Assembly: GCA_030549175.1 (NCBI GenBank) | Contig: JAUKUA010000001.1 | Location: 8,804,001 to 8,868,000, forward strand | Direction of reading: 5' to 3' | Source of the DNA: Lasiosphaeris hirsuta | Taxonomy: Eukaryota; Ascomycota; Sordariomycetes; Sordariales; Lasiosphaeriaceae | Length of the DNA stretch: 64,000 nucleotides | Shown here: positions 44,520 through 56,432 of the stretch, in pieces | Layout of the letters: the number at the start of each line of letters is the position of its first letter | Position numbering within the stretch: position 1 is the stretch's first letter | Program-made: the position numbers and the translations under genes | The notes under the pieces: generated by a model | What the model was told of the DNA's origin: nothing | Database searches by the model: none | The model's input: the letters and a program-made list of their open reading frames with translations, nothing else

Positions 44520-46660
44520 CTTTCTCAATCGATCGCCACCGTCTGTTTTCAAAAGGCGTGTGGCGGCTCAATATGCAACAACGGAGCAGAATGATGCTTA
44601 GCCCGGGCAATACAGGTGCAGAAGAATCGCATCTTAGCCCGGCATAAGTTGACAGCCGGATTTACTTTCAAGAAAATGTGCCCCAAGACCTTGTGTGAAA
44701 TGAACTCCATTTGCAGAAACTGTTACGTCCAGCCTCTTGGGCGACTCGGCCTCGATGCAGCTCAACATGCACAAAGACGCCCATGTTAGTTACTTGCTCC
44801 GATGAAAACCGGAAGATAGCCAGATACACCTGATGTCTATTGGTCAAAGGCATCAACTCTTTTTGGACTCGCTTGCATCCGGGGTAATAATGTTGTTTGA
44901 CGTTATCGCACCAACACATGTGGTTCAGAATACGACAATAAAATACGTCAGGGGAATCCCATCGTGGTCCACTACATTGTTCATAAACTAATAGTAGCCC
45001 GCAGCTCTGTTGCCAGTTTTCAATACACCCAACCTCCCAATCCATCCCAACAGCAACACGAGACACATCGAGCAACTTCTTGGCCTCTACTCCATTCATC
45101 ACATTCTCCTGTAAGCCTTGGTGATGGTCTCACTAGGATTATACGATGGCTAACATTGAACATGTTTAGAGGGAACATCAATAATTCTCTGCCTCACAAT
45201 GGACGCCAATACCTCCAACTGGGTGACGGCCGTTGAAAAGGCTGTAGCAGACGACAAGCGGAGTGAGCTGTGGGGGGTGGGCGGAGAAAATGAGGGCGGT
45301 GCCGAGGCTGAGCAGGAACCAGTGGAGGAACCAGAGCCTAAGCCCGAGCCGAAGGAAGAAGAGGACAATGTCGCGTCCACTTTCACATGATGGCATGATT
45401 ACAGAGACGAGCTGCTCTCCTCCGGCTCGAGTGTGAAAGAGAGATGCCAGCTTACAGATAATATCGCGCAGCATACTTTTTATTCGTTATTGAAGAGAAA
45501 ATGACAGTACTATCTTGGCCCCCCCCCCCCCAAAATTGATGAGGCTCTTAGGGCAGCCCAACCCTCAAGAGGGTGTTGTCCCTACCCAACCCCCACACAG
45601 AGGCGCCTATGACATATCTGCCCGCTCGCCTGCGATGCCCGTGGCGCCATATGGCAAGCCGGGCTTGGCGACATGCGTGCAGGAGTGCAGTCTTAGTTCC
45701 GACGCTATTCCATGCAATATCGAACCATCCAGTAATGATAGACCTCAAAAGCCTAGGACCTGTTCGGGAAACATCTCGAGGGTGGCACGGTCCGAAGAAC
45801 TTGCGCACCCGGGCAACAATAGAAACCAAGTCTCTACTGGGCCACGAAGATCATTGTCTCAAATTCTTTCGGTGTGCAATCAAGTACTGGCAGCCCGTGG
45901 CGCAAGATGAATGGCAGACATTGTCTCTTGCGTCAATCTGGACTCAGTTTGAATCATCGGGATCCATTCATTCGATTCTACCCGTATAGAATGAGGCTGA
46001 GCTCTAGTACGCCAAGATCATGGAATCTTCCGCATCTCGGTGAGTGGACGCCGTTGTGGTCAAACTAATCCCGCTTACCTTGGGAAGGTACTCTCAAAGG
46101 TTCTCGGCCCCTTGTTTTGTAGCACAATCTTGTCACAGTAACTTGACGTGTCAGAAGGAGACTCGCATCTAGAGGGCTTCGTTTTGCCACATCCCGCCTT
46201 CGCAGCAGCGAGCTGAAACGCGCTCCACAGCCCCAGGAAAAGGAGGATGGTGCGCCAGTTTCCCCTAATTGGGAATGATGAAAGCGGCGGCGGTAAATTC
46301 GGTCAGACGCAGGAATTGCCCAGATACTTTTATCTCAGCTTGTGGCTCGGATAAGCGTCAGTAAGAGCAGGTACTTTGTATATCGGCAACGGCACTTATG
46401 CGAGTGTTGCTGCCACAGAATCCTTCGGAATTCGGGTAATGATCCGAGTTACTCCGAGGTCGGATTCTATTGCTTCCCACCCTAGGGAGCCTAAGCACCT
46501 TGGTTTCCTATGGTGGTTGGTGAAATAAGATAGCTAGACCGTAAGCTCCGAATAGTTTTACCACCTCAAATAAATCTTACCCTTGAATTCTTCTTTCTTG
46601 ACCACCTCACCACACTGGTCAATCTGCAACTCGCTTCACACCGAATCCCTGGCCTCCACG
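44520..46660. other. intergenic region with small unsupported frames
   Basis: A minus-strand frame of 144 codons (44668-45102) and several plus-strand frames at 45515-45990 have no known motif. A C run of about 10 lies at 45522-45532. The last 600 nt are the upstream region of the NLR gene. Confidence 0.35.
45199..45390 (+). CDS. Possible small acidic protein
   Basis: Sixty-three codons from an ATG in context TCACAATGGAC. The product would be strongly acidic with a Glu-Pro repeat (EPVEEPEPKPEPKEEEDN). It could be a genuine short gene or a chance frame in a GA-rich stretch; no homologous family is recognised. Confidence 0.2.
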   Translation: MDANTSNWVTAVEKAVADDKRSELWGVGGENEGGAEAEQEPVEEPEPKPEPKEEEDNVASTFT

Positions 46661-49600
46661 ATGGACTTTGAGGTCCAAGATTTCACTGAGCTGCGGTGGG
46701 GGGAAGCGCTCGTTGCTCAAAGGAACCGGCTGCGAAAGCCTCGATATGAAGGGCTACTGCGATTACTAGACTACAACTCCTGTATAGCTTCCATGGAAGA
46801 GGAGAGCCAGCGCTACCGGAAACGGCGGATTGCACGACACATGCTGAGTCTTGCTCCAACGTTGAAACAACTGGACTCGTTTGTGGGGGCTCTCACAACG
46901 CTATCTAACGCCAACCCCGAGATCGCGGGGACCCTTTGGGGTTTAATTCAAATTGTCTCAGTGGTACGCTTATTTCTCTACAATGTCACCCTCTGGCTGT
47001 GCTCCAGCCTCAAGGTCGCTTTTCACAACTCCATCAACTGACAGCATCGGCGGAGGGCAGACGGCAAGCAAGTTCATAGGCGTTATGGAACGCATCACAA
47101 CAATGATGAAACAGCTGACTCATGATCTGGCCTGTTTGCAAGGCTACATTGGCCTGTTTCCTGGCGAAGAGATCCTCCAAGGTTGCTTCAAGTGTGTCAT
47201 TACACACTACGTTGGCTTCTGCATATCGGCTCTCAAATTCTTCAGGAAATGCCCGGGATGTATGTACAACATTAACCAAGAATATGAGATTGGATGAATT
47301 TTGCTTTGTGCGAACGCTGAATCGTGACAGACTCCGGCCTCGTCTGGGTTCTGTGGAACAAGCTCGACGTCAAGTTTCAGGAAGCCCAGTCTAACATCAA
47401 AGCCCATGTCAACTACTTTAAAAACGCCAAGCAGTTTCTTGTTGACCGCGAGTTGGTCACAGCTGCGAGGGGGTCCGAAGATAAGATAACGACCGAGGCG
47501 AATCGCAACTACCCTACGAAGCAGCTCTATGAGGTCCCGAACACCCAAAACCCACGCTTCTGTGGTCGCGATGCGGTACTGCGGAGCTTGCACGAGTTCC
47601 TAACCAGACATCCAGAGTCAGACCGCCACACAACAAAAGCGCGGGCACTCCAGAAATCTTGTGTTATACATGGGATGGGGGGTGTAGGGAAGACTCAAGT
47701 TGCGATTGAGTACACCTATCTGTATCGCTCCTCTTATGACTTCATCTTCTGGCTCTCGGCGGAGAATGAAACAGTGCTCCAGGCCAGTGCGGGGCGGGTT
47801 TTGAGCAGTTTGGGTCTCCAGTCGGCCAACAAGGGAAACGAGACAAGGTCGTCGGTGGGGAGTCTGCGGAAGTGGCTAGAGAACTCAGGTAAGTAGTATA
47901 CCTTTTTATACAACTATAATATGGGTTCTAATCATGAGTTGCCATTTCCCCCCCCGCGAAAAGTGGCACGTTGGCTCCTCGTGTTTGACAATGTTGAAGA
48001 TGGGGACACTATTGCGCCATGCATGCCTCGAACGAGCCACGGCGCAGTCTTGATCACATCACAACATGATAGACTCTCGGCAGCTTACGACATTCAACTT
48101 GAGCCACTTCACCCTGATGAGGGCTCAAAGTTTCTTCTCAAACACCTCAAGACAGACGCCTCGGACCGTGACAACCTTGAGGACGCAAGAAAAATATCAG
48201 CTCAGCTGGGAGGACTACCATTGGCCCTTGGGTATGTAGCAGGCTACATCTCAAACACCAAATGGTCGCTCCGAGAGTTCCTAAGGAACTCGGAGTTGAA
48301 TCCACAAATGTTGGGTAGAATCTTTGCAATGCCACTCCAGGCAGCCACAGATCAGTATAAAAATACCTTGGAAAGTATTTGGGCGTTGTCCTCCCAGCGA
48401 TTAAACCCAACTCAACGCAAGGTTATCGAGGTACTCTCCATGTTGAATCCTGATGGCACCCCTGAAGAGATGCTCCGATACGCAAACCACCACGAACCAA
48501 ATTTAGCCTTTTTGAGTTCTGACACACTTGATTTTATCAGGTAGGCCGCCAATCCCTTCCTCCACTGGTCTGGATAAGTCAACTGACAAGATACCTGTCC
48601 TAGCTTCTCCGACATGATTGGCAAGCTTACAACTTGGCACCTGATTCGGCGGGAAAACGTTCAAGGGAAGGTTCTCCTACTGATTCATCGTTCTTTACAA
48701 AAGATTGTTCTTCATGGTTTGCAACAGAAACCGAGATTGCTACAAGAAACATTCGATATTGCCTTTCGTCTTGTGCGCAAATTTTATCCTCGGCAATCCC
48801 CAACTCATGATCCTCAGAATGAACAGTGGGGGGTCCAGAAATTGTTTCAGCCGCTGGTGCTCAGCCTGCAGTCCGTCTATAGTGCATCGCCAATGCGACT
48901 GGCTGCCCCGATGGGATTTGCAGAGCTCCTCTCGGATGCTGCCTACTACAACTACGAATCTGATACTCTGGCAGACGGCCGAAAGCTAACGGACACAGCG
49001 GAGGCCATCTGCGAAGGCTTTGTTGACTCTGACTCGTCCTATATTGTTAGGGCTAATGTCTACTCGCTCGCCGCTGTGATGCGATGGGGTCAGGGCATCA
49101 CAACACGGGGGGACATTCTCCGTCGTTTTCTCCAAGCTCAAGCACTCCTCCAAAAGCACATCAACGAGCTGAGCCCAGACGAAGCGACCCCTGAGATCCT
49201 ACGTCTATACGCCACGGGCTGGAACGACGTCGCCCACGTTTTCATCGAGCACGAGTTCTACGAGGATGCAATCCAGCTGCTCGAACTTTGCGCTGCCATC
49301 AAGCGCCGTCTAGGGGACGAATTTGGAGTTTGGGCAGTTAACCGCAATAAGGCACTCGCCCTGGCGTGGAGCGGGAGGTCTTCCGAGGCGTTGAAGCTGG
49401 TTCCCGACGAGGCCAATATCCTCCCTGAGTTATTGTTGCCACGCTGCGCCTCCTATTACGAGCGCTGCCGCTTTGCGTGGGCCAATATCCTGCTCATGAC
49501 TGGGGGTTATCAGAGAGCATTGAGCCTGCTCGAGAAAAATCTTGAAAGGCGCAAGAATCTACATGGAGAGGCAGGACGGCTGACCCTCGACTCGCACTTC

Positions 49601-50153
49601 CTGCTTGGTGTCGTACATTGCAAAATGGGGAATCCACAGGAATCTATGTAAGCACACGCTCTACTAAACCACCTTGGATATTCCGAGTCTCCATCGGCAC
49701 CAACAAAGCTTACTCTGTTGTAGAAAATACCTCACCGCCGCCCTCAATAAGGCCCTCAATAATCCTCGCAGTTGGTCCGACGAGGCTCGGACCCTCGCTA
49801 AACATCACCTCTCACTAGCTCTCAGGGACGTATCCCGCCACGGGGAAGCTCTGAAACATGAGCTACAGGTAAAATCGACTCGGAAACATCTCTGCCAAGA
49901 CTACGGAATATCTCTACCTCAAACTGCCGCAAGCGGTGATGAGATTTACGACCACCTAGCTTCTTCGGAGATGGGCCGAACAACAGTTGGCAAGTTTCAA
50001 GTGTCAGGAAAGCTTCCCAAGCTTATGAGTTTGTGTAATGAGATTCAGGCGAGGATTGATGACTTAGGTGGAGGACCTGTTTCGGCACGTGTTATTCTGA
50101 GGGCATGTAAGGGCGGGGAAGTAGATGTGTTGGAGGGTGAGGTGGGGATTTAG
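46661..50153 (+). CDS. STAND NLR-like protein: N-terminal helical domain, NB-ARC, TPR repeats
   Basis: Six exons give about 1037 aa: 46661-46963, about 47058-47259, 47331-47888, 47964-48540, 48604-49647 and 49724-50153. The acceptor of exon 2 is either 47044 or 47057; only the latter keeps the frame. Residues 1-170 are helical, with TLWGLIQIVSV like the fungal DUF7708-type N-domains. The NB-ARC follows: FCGRDAVL, P-loop GMGGVGKT at about residue 282, Walker B-like RWLLVFDNVED, sensor LITSQHD and GLPLALGYVAGYIS. The winged-helix region contains LSMLNPDGTPEEML. The C-terminal third is TPR-like helical pairs (YEDAIQLLELCAAIKRRLGD, YQRALSLLEKNLERRKNLHG). Fungal NLRs with this layout act as inducible switches for immunity-like or allorecognition cell death; the ligand is unknown. 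The frame is fully intact. Confidence 0.88.
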
Positions 50154-52567
50154 GAGGTCGAAAGATGGTTCACAGAGGAGCGAAGTAGATGTGTCGTATC
50201 TAGTTTCTCAGCGCTACTACTATTCTAACAAGGTAAAATCTCGAGCGTCTCAACCTAAATTCAGCCCGAGCCGAGCTAACATTGCCACAACATCCGAGTC
50301 ATCCTCCGTCGTCCGAACTTGTTCCCCTCCACCGGTGAACGGGGCATAAAGATCACAGGCCGACAAACTGCATACGAGATGAAGTCCCCGGGGGACCCTC
50401 CGCCCTGAACCCGCGGGCTGCATCCTGCTTGGGACGCCGCATCTACACAGCGGATGGCTAGGGTCATAGCCGCGGGAATCCCAAAAACTCAGAAACTTGG
50501 TGCAATCAGTGCACTTATAAAAAGGACGGACCGCGTTTCTATTTCGATTTCCAGCCAGTATTACATGTCTTTGAGTTGAACTGCTTCCGCATTGTAACAG
50601 GCTGTTGGTGCCGTTGGTGGAGGGGCAAGATTCGTTTTTCATTTCTTGTGTTTTCAACACTTGGAAGGTCTGCTGTCTGGTTTTGGTGAATTTCCGCCGT
50701 TTGTTTTGACCGGGAGGAAGGGAGGGGATTGTTACCTACGGCGCCTTATTCTCTATTACAGTTTTGAAGACGATGAGAGCGTTACCACTTTTGAACTGGG
50801 GCGTGCTTGGAGCAGAAACCTGAGTTCACTGATCTATCGGTTAGGTAGTCTGCGTTTAGATTGTGGGGGAACCAGCTTTTATACCGTTTCTGTCGAATGC
50901 CTGACCTTAATTATCCTGCAAAACTCCCCTCTTCATGGCGGCATCGGGAGGATCATAGTACTTTTCTGCAACCATGGGGGTACAATACGTAGTAATTGGT
51001 AAGATCGACGTCAATAAGCAACGGTATCGCAGCAGACAGCCGAGATTTATGTGACATTGCAGGCACATTGCAGGCAAACTGCAGACTAAGATATCTGACA
51101 TCGCCAGTACATTTGGAGAGGTGGTTTGTTCGCCCTGCTTTTCCCAGTCCTTCCATAGGTATATGTTGTGAGCGTGTAACGATGCACCGTAGCGATCGTC
51201 ACATTGCACCGTGGGACGTCCATATACCATGTTGAGCGCAGTCCGGCCAGCCTCGCGCTACCTCCCCCAGCCCTTTTCCTTGTTAGCCTCCGCCCTGACT
51301 CTCTACCCTGTCCACCCAATCCCAAAGCGTAGACTCTTCGTCGTGCAGGCAGGTTCCACACTCGAGAATCCGTTCAGCTTGGTCACCCAGACGTCTTTAG
51401 GCATTTGGAACCCCCAAGTCCATCAGGTTTCCAACATGATGTCATGTAACTATTCACATTCCAAAGTTCAGAATGAGTCAACCTCCGACGAAAGTATTAG
51501 CAAATGAGAGCGCTACTCCCAGATTTCTTTTGATCTGGGTTCATGGTTCGGTAGATCGGTGGCTTGGCGTCAAGTGGAAGTGGAAAATAACGACACTGAA
51601 ACGTTGGATTCAGATATATTGATATCAGCTTTCGAGCCTATTAAAGAAACCCGCGATACTCTAACGGTGCACCGTCAGTTTTTCCTCCCAACCGATTGGA
51701 ATGGTTACCCCCTATCGAGACGTTACCCTGCGGCGTCGGCATCCGAGAATCGCCAGACCCTGGCATCAGGGGGTTAGCGGCCAACGCAGGCTGCTAATAA
51801 GTCAGCCGCCAAAGTCGATGCAGCCAAATGTAGAATGCAGCCCCAGCCCGGCGAGGCTTAGGCGCCTGGACAACAAAACTAACCACCAAAGTCAAAAAGA
51901 GGCAATTCCTAGGCCGCCGGCGGTCGACGAAAGCTGATGAGCAAGCCGCCGAGGTCGGAGATATTGAATGTCTAACCGATGCCCTGCCAAGTTTCAGCGC
52001 CTGGATAATAGGAACTCGGCGAGATGGCTGGAAGCTTTACCCTTCATGAGGCAACGGACTCGGAAGACCACAGCCCTGACATCATGTAGTGGTACGTCTT
52101 TCTTCCTAAGCCATCATTCCGTCCGAAACGAGCTATGATGTGGCGAAAGAGGTCCTTGAGTCTATTGGCAAGGAAAAGCACATTCGTTCTAGGGTCCAGT
52201 GGCTATTTTATCGAGCTCGGGACGACCCAAAGACTCACCTCAAACCTTTATAATGCTGTCACCTTCGTCTCATATCCCCTCCTTTCTATCGGTCCGGCGG
52301 GGCACGACAGCGATTGCGATGGCATATGCACTTGGCACCGTACACGCAACCTATCCTTTTAATCAAGTCCGAGAGTATGGGTTTAACCCAAGATTAGAGA
52401 GAAGCCAAGGACACTGCCACTGTTTTCTCGCAGCTATGAGTTGTCAAACTAGCTAAAGTCAAGTGCTCCCTAGCAATTGTTATAGATATTGAGTGTACGA
52501 TTTTAAAGCTAAGGCTGGTCTTAGTACTTAAGACTAGGTAGCTAGGTGGTGAACTGCCACTATTTGA
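50154..52567. other. intergenic region, no recognised gene
   Basis: Short frames on both strands lack motifs. Weakly similar GC-rich stretches at 51790-51860 and 51940-52010 (GCCGCCAAAGTCGATGCAGC versus GCCGCCGAGGTCGGAGATAT) may be eroded repeats. Confidence 0.4.
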
Positions 52568-55565
52568 CTAGGACTCTACCATAATCCCACTCTCAATAAG
52601 TAATTCAATAACTTCCTCATGGCCTTTAGTCGCATACGATAATGGCGATTTCCCATCGTGATCCCGAGTTTCCAGATCAGCCCCTCTCTCGAGAAGTAGC
52701 TTCACAACTTCCACATGCCCCCGTATTACCGCCCACGTCAATGGCGAATAACCATGGTCATCCCGAGCTTCCAGATCAGCCCTTTATCGAGAATTAGCTC
52801 CACGACTTCCACATGTCCATTCCCTGCCGCCCTCATCAATGGAGACTTCCGATTGTCAGCCTGAGATTCTATGTCAGCCCCTCTATTGAGAAGCAGCTCC
52901 ATAACTTCTACATGTCCATTCTCTGCCGCCCACATCAATGGCAACCCTCCAAAGTGATCCCGAGATTCCATATTAGCCCCTCCATTAAGAAGCAGCTTCA
53001 TAATTTCCACATGTCCGTACTTTGGCGCCAATATCAATGGCGACTGCCCAGATTCTTCACCCCGAGCTTCCAGATCAGCCCCTGCATCAAGAAGTGGCTT
53101 AATCACTGCGTAATGCCCGTATAAAGTCGCCCACAGCAACGTAGTAAAAAGGTCGTTGGTAGACTTGGTGATGGATTTAGCAGCATGGCTTTTAAACAGA
53201 TGGTCAATAAGTATACCGGGACTCTCGCACTGGTGTTCCATGGGATGGCCTTCACTGTATTCACAATTCCGAACAGGGCAACAGACGTGATGGCTAGATT
53301 CAACTGTGTGTAAAGAGAAAAGGTCAGTATCGCACCGCTCTTTTAATCTCCATTTCGGGGTATAAATACAAGGGAGATGGACGACTGAATTTACCATTGG
53401 GCGTTGGCGCTGGCTGCTTCGTGCTGCCACTCTTTATACCACCGCTAGCCGGCGTAGTTGCGTTTTTGTCGGCTGTGTCGTCGAAATCCGCCAGCGCTAG
53501 CTTTTCGATCCAACCGCACAACAAGCCTGACCCCGAGTCACCGGCAGACAGAGATGGAGCATGTTGATAAAATTTTTCGAAATGGACCGGCTGGTAGTCC
53601 TTCGCGGTAGCTGGGTTGCCGTCAAAGAGTAGAGGCGGCCACTCGAAGTCTGGGTCGTCATCGTCAAAGTCTTGCTCGAGGGAATCCGCCCTACCGCGTT
53701 CTTGGATGACCTGACGACTGTCAGATGATCCCCCGGCGGCCGCCACATCATCGTCTGCGTCTGAGTCTGGGAAGCTGAAGAGGGCAAGCCGTTCAAGGTG
53801 GTAGCGGAGATGCTTCTGCATATCCGTGACATCGTCCATCGATTTTGGGCACAGGAGGCAGCCTCTGTGCACAGTGAGGGATGGCCCCATGGCCGCTGAG
53901 ACGAGCTCGGGCGAACACTGCTCGGGCTCGGCATCGGGGGTGGTTTCCTTGGAGGTGCTCGATGTATTTTTGGGAGGTGGGGAATTCTAAGGTACGGCGG
54001 TGGCAGTGCCACACGCTGCGGTGCTGGTTCTCGTGGCCGAGCCATTCTTGGTGGTTGCCGTACAGGCGGTTGGCGTCGGAGCATTCTTCGAAAGTGCATT
54101 GATACGGCTCGAGGTCGTGTGTGATGTGTGATCTGTGGTCATCTTCAGCCCACGTTAGAAAAGACGCCAAGTGTAGAACTTACTTCTACGCGTCCTTGGC
54201 CAGGTATCCTCCGGGGCAGATGACATGGCACTATGGACAGGTAATGAACTTGGGGTGATCGTCTCCCAGATGCGCGGGTGGAGAGGGCCATTCCAGTTTC
54301 GGCCCCTGCCGGCCGCTAAAAGCGGTCGGAACTCGGCTGCGGTGCGAAATCACGGACTGCATATCATAGTCGTAGGCGAGAGCTCCCTCGTCCTGCCTTG
54401 TCGCGCTTGTTGCTAGAGACGGCCCTAGAGTTGGACGTGGTGCTGATGGGGTCACCCTCGACGCTATTTGCGCCTGTGTCGCCGTAGGGACCACGTCCAG
54501 AGGTGTCCCCTTCCATTCAACACTAGTCGGCTGTTCGGTGCTGTGAGTTGTAGTGGTGGGACCGCCTCTGATTCTCGCAGCGTGTTCCTTCCAGTAGACA
54601 AAATGTTGTTTTCCGCGTGCGTTGGAAATCCCTATTCTCTTCACAAGAAAATTGGACGGTGAGGCGTAGTACTCAATGTCGTCAGCGTCATTGGGAGGAC
54701 CGCCAACCTCCTCCGCCGAAGTACCGAGCTCTGCATAGGTGCCTGCCGGGGCCAAAGGCTCCTTGTCCCCTTCCGGCCGCTTGGGAGCCTCACTGAGGCT
54801 TCGCCGCTGAATGGACGACACGATCATAATCTCTGCATCTTCTCTTTCTTGCATGTACTGCTCACGCAGCTCTGGCGGGATGTGCTTGTACAATTCCCGA
54901 GTTGTTCTCCGCGGCCGGTTTCGAGGGTTCCGCATCTTGGTTGCCAGGCTGTACAAGGCATCGATTGTCTCGGTGATGCTGCGCTGCCGAAAGTCAATTT
55001 CATGAAACGAGTCGGAACTCGAAGGACGCTCGGAACTCGCTGAGGCAGTCTCTGCCGTGATAGGACCGTGGTCCCCATCGGCGCCTTGGCTCGACGAGGC
55101 CGAGCTGCTACTTGCATCCTCGTCATCGTACTCGCGTTCTAGCGGCTGTCGCTCGCCAGTAACGACTGATCCAAGTTCTTCGAGGTGGGTTGCCAAGCCG
55201 CCGAGCAAATCTTCCAGCCGAAGTCTCACTACTGTCGCATCACGGACTTTGTAGTCCAGCGAGGCATGGCCTTGCCGACGGAGACCGAGGCTTTGCGCCC
55301 AGAGAGCGAATCTTTCACTTTCGGTGACAAGGTATGTCCGAATTGCAGCCGATTCGTCATCTTTCGAGCCCACAAGCTTACGAAAGGCGTTGAATATCCG
55401 CGTCCCGTTGGAGAGGAGCGTCGTGGTCGGTACAAGTACGACTACTTCTGGTAGTATCTCGGGGTCCTTGTGGGCGACCTCGGCAGTTTGATCACTCTCA
55501 CGTCGCTCGTCTTTCTCGGGGCTAGCTTCGCTGACATGTACCTCAAAGGCTGTTTGCGGACTGTT
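52568..55565 (-). pseudogene. C2H2-finger/ankyrin regulatory protein with two stops and two frameshifts
   Basis: The minus-strand reading starts in an open frame at about 55565; the 5' exon and start are unresolved, perhaps at 55575-55879. The N-part ESERFALWAQSLGLRRQGH and ASLDYKVRDA is typical of a large fungal family that has helical N-termini, degenerate C2H2 fingers and C-terminal repeats. Finger regions follow (FITCP-stop-CHVICP, ITHDLEPYQCTFEEC, HRSVWHCHRR, GCLLCPKSMDD with HLRYHLERLALFSFP). Five to six ankyrin repeats close the protein (GHVEIMKLLLNGGANMESRD, GHVEVMELLLNRGADIESQA). Damage: TAG at 54231-54233 between the finger cysteines, TAG at 54186-54188 where Trp fits, a shift at the G5 run 53936-53940, and a shift near 52780-52785. 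Introns are visible at 53304-53394 and around 54135-54183. Confidence 0.75.
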
Positions 55566-56432
55566 TCATTGGAATAGTTTTGTGATTCGTCGCTCTCAAC
55601 TTGCTGCTGGGAAGAATGTAGACTGCCGCGTAGTAGTTCATTATCTTCGTCGGCATGGTCATGTGGCTCGTCGCTCTCAACTTGTTGCTTGGGAGAGGGA
55701 GAATTCGGACGGCTGCTACTCATGCTAATAAGCAAAAAGTGAGCAGAAAGGGTTCTGGACCATGACATACTACTCGCTCGACACCCATTGCTTAGCGCTC
55801 TCGTAGACTCTACGAACCCAACCCGGTCGGGCTCCAATCCCCGCCCCAGTCTTGGACGTTTCCGCGGCGTCATCTTCAATTGGTACCTTTCTCGAGAGAA
55901 GTGATAGGAGCTTGCGTGGCATGGTCTGAGAACCTAAAATGCGTTGGATTCTGTAGCACTTCAAGAAACGGCTTAAATTGACTGACTTGAGTGTGACTGT
56001 GAAGGAGTCCTTGGAGGAGGGAACGTCTTTGACCCGAATTCTGAGCGCAATTGCCGCTTGCGTGACGAATGCGGGCCGATATAGGCTCCGTTTCGGCCTA
56101 TCATCATGATAAAATGCTTGTGGTGGGAGAGCGTATCTATAGGTTGGAGCCCCGAACTGAGACCTAGGTTCCTAGGTCACGAAGTGTGCCCAAGAGCCGT
56201 CGGTAAACGCCGGTCGTATGAGAGCCCACAGCCAAGAGCAACCCCAAAATCTCAAGATTTTAGTGGCCAGAACTTGGCCAATGTAAGGCAATTAAGGTTG
56301 CAAGCCTTATCAGGTATCAAGATGCCTTGACTATGCGGGGTCTTCCCACTCCCATCCTTTTCCAACCCAACGTACCCGTGCTCTATCCACATCGACTCAG
56401 AGAAGAGATCGGCCTGCCACGGCTACCGGAAC
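55566..56432. other. region between two divergent damaged genes
   Basis: A minus-strand frame at 55442-55879, Ser/Gln/Glu-rich with a duplicated QQVESDE phrase, may include the lost 5' exon of the C2H2-ankyrin gene. The rest is upstream sequence for the DUF7580-like gene. Confidence 0.35.
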
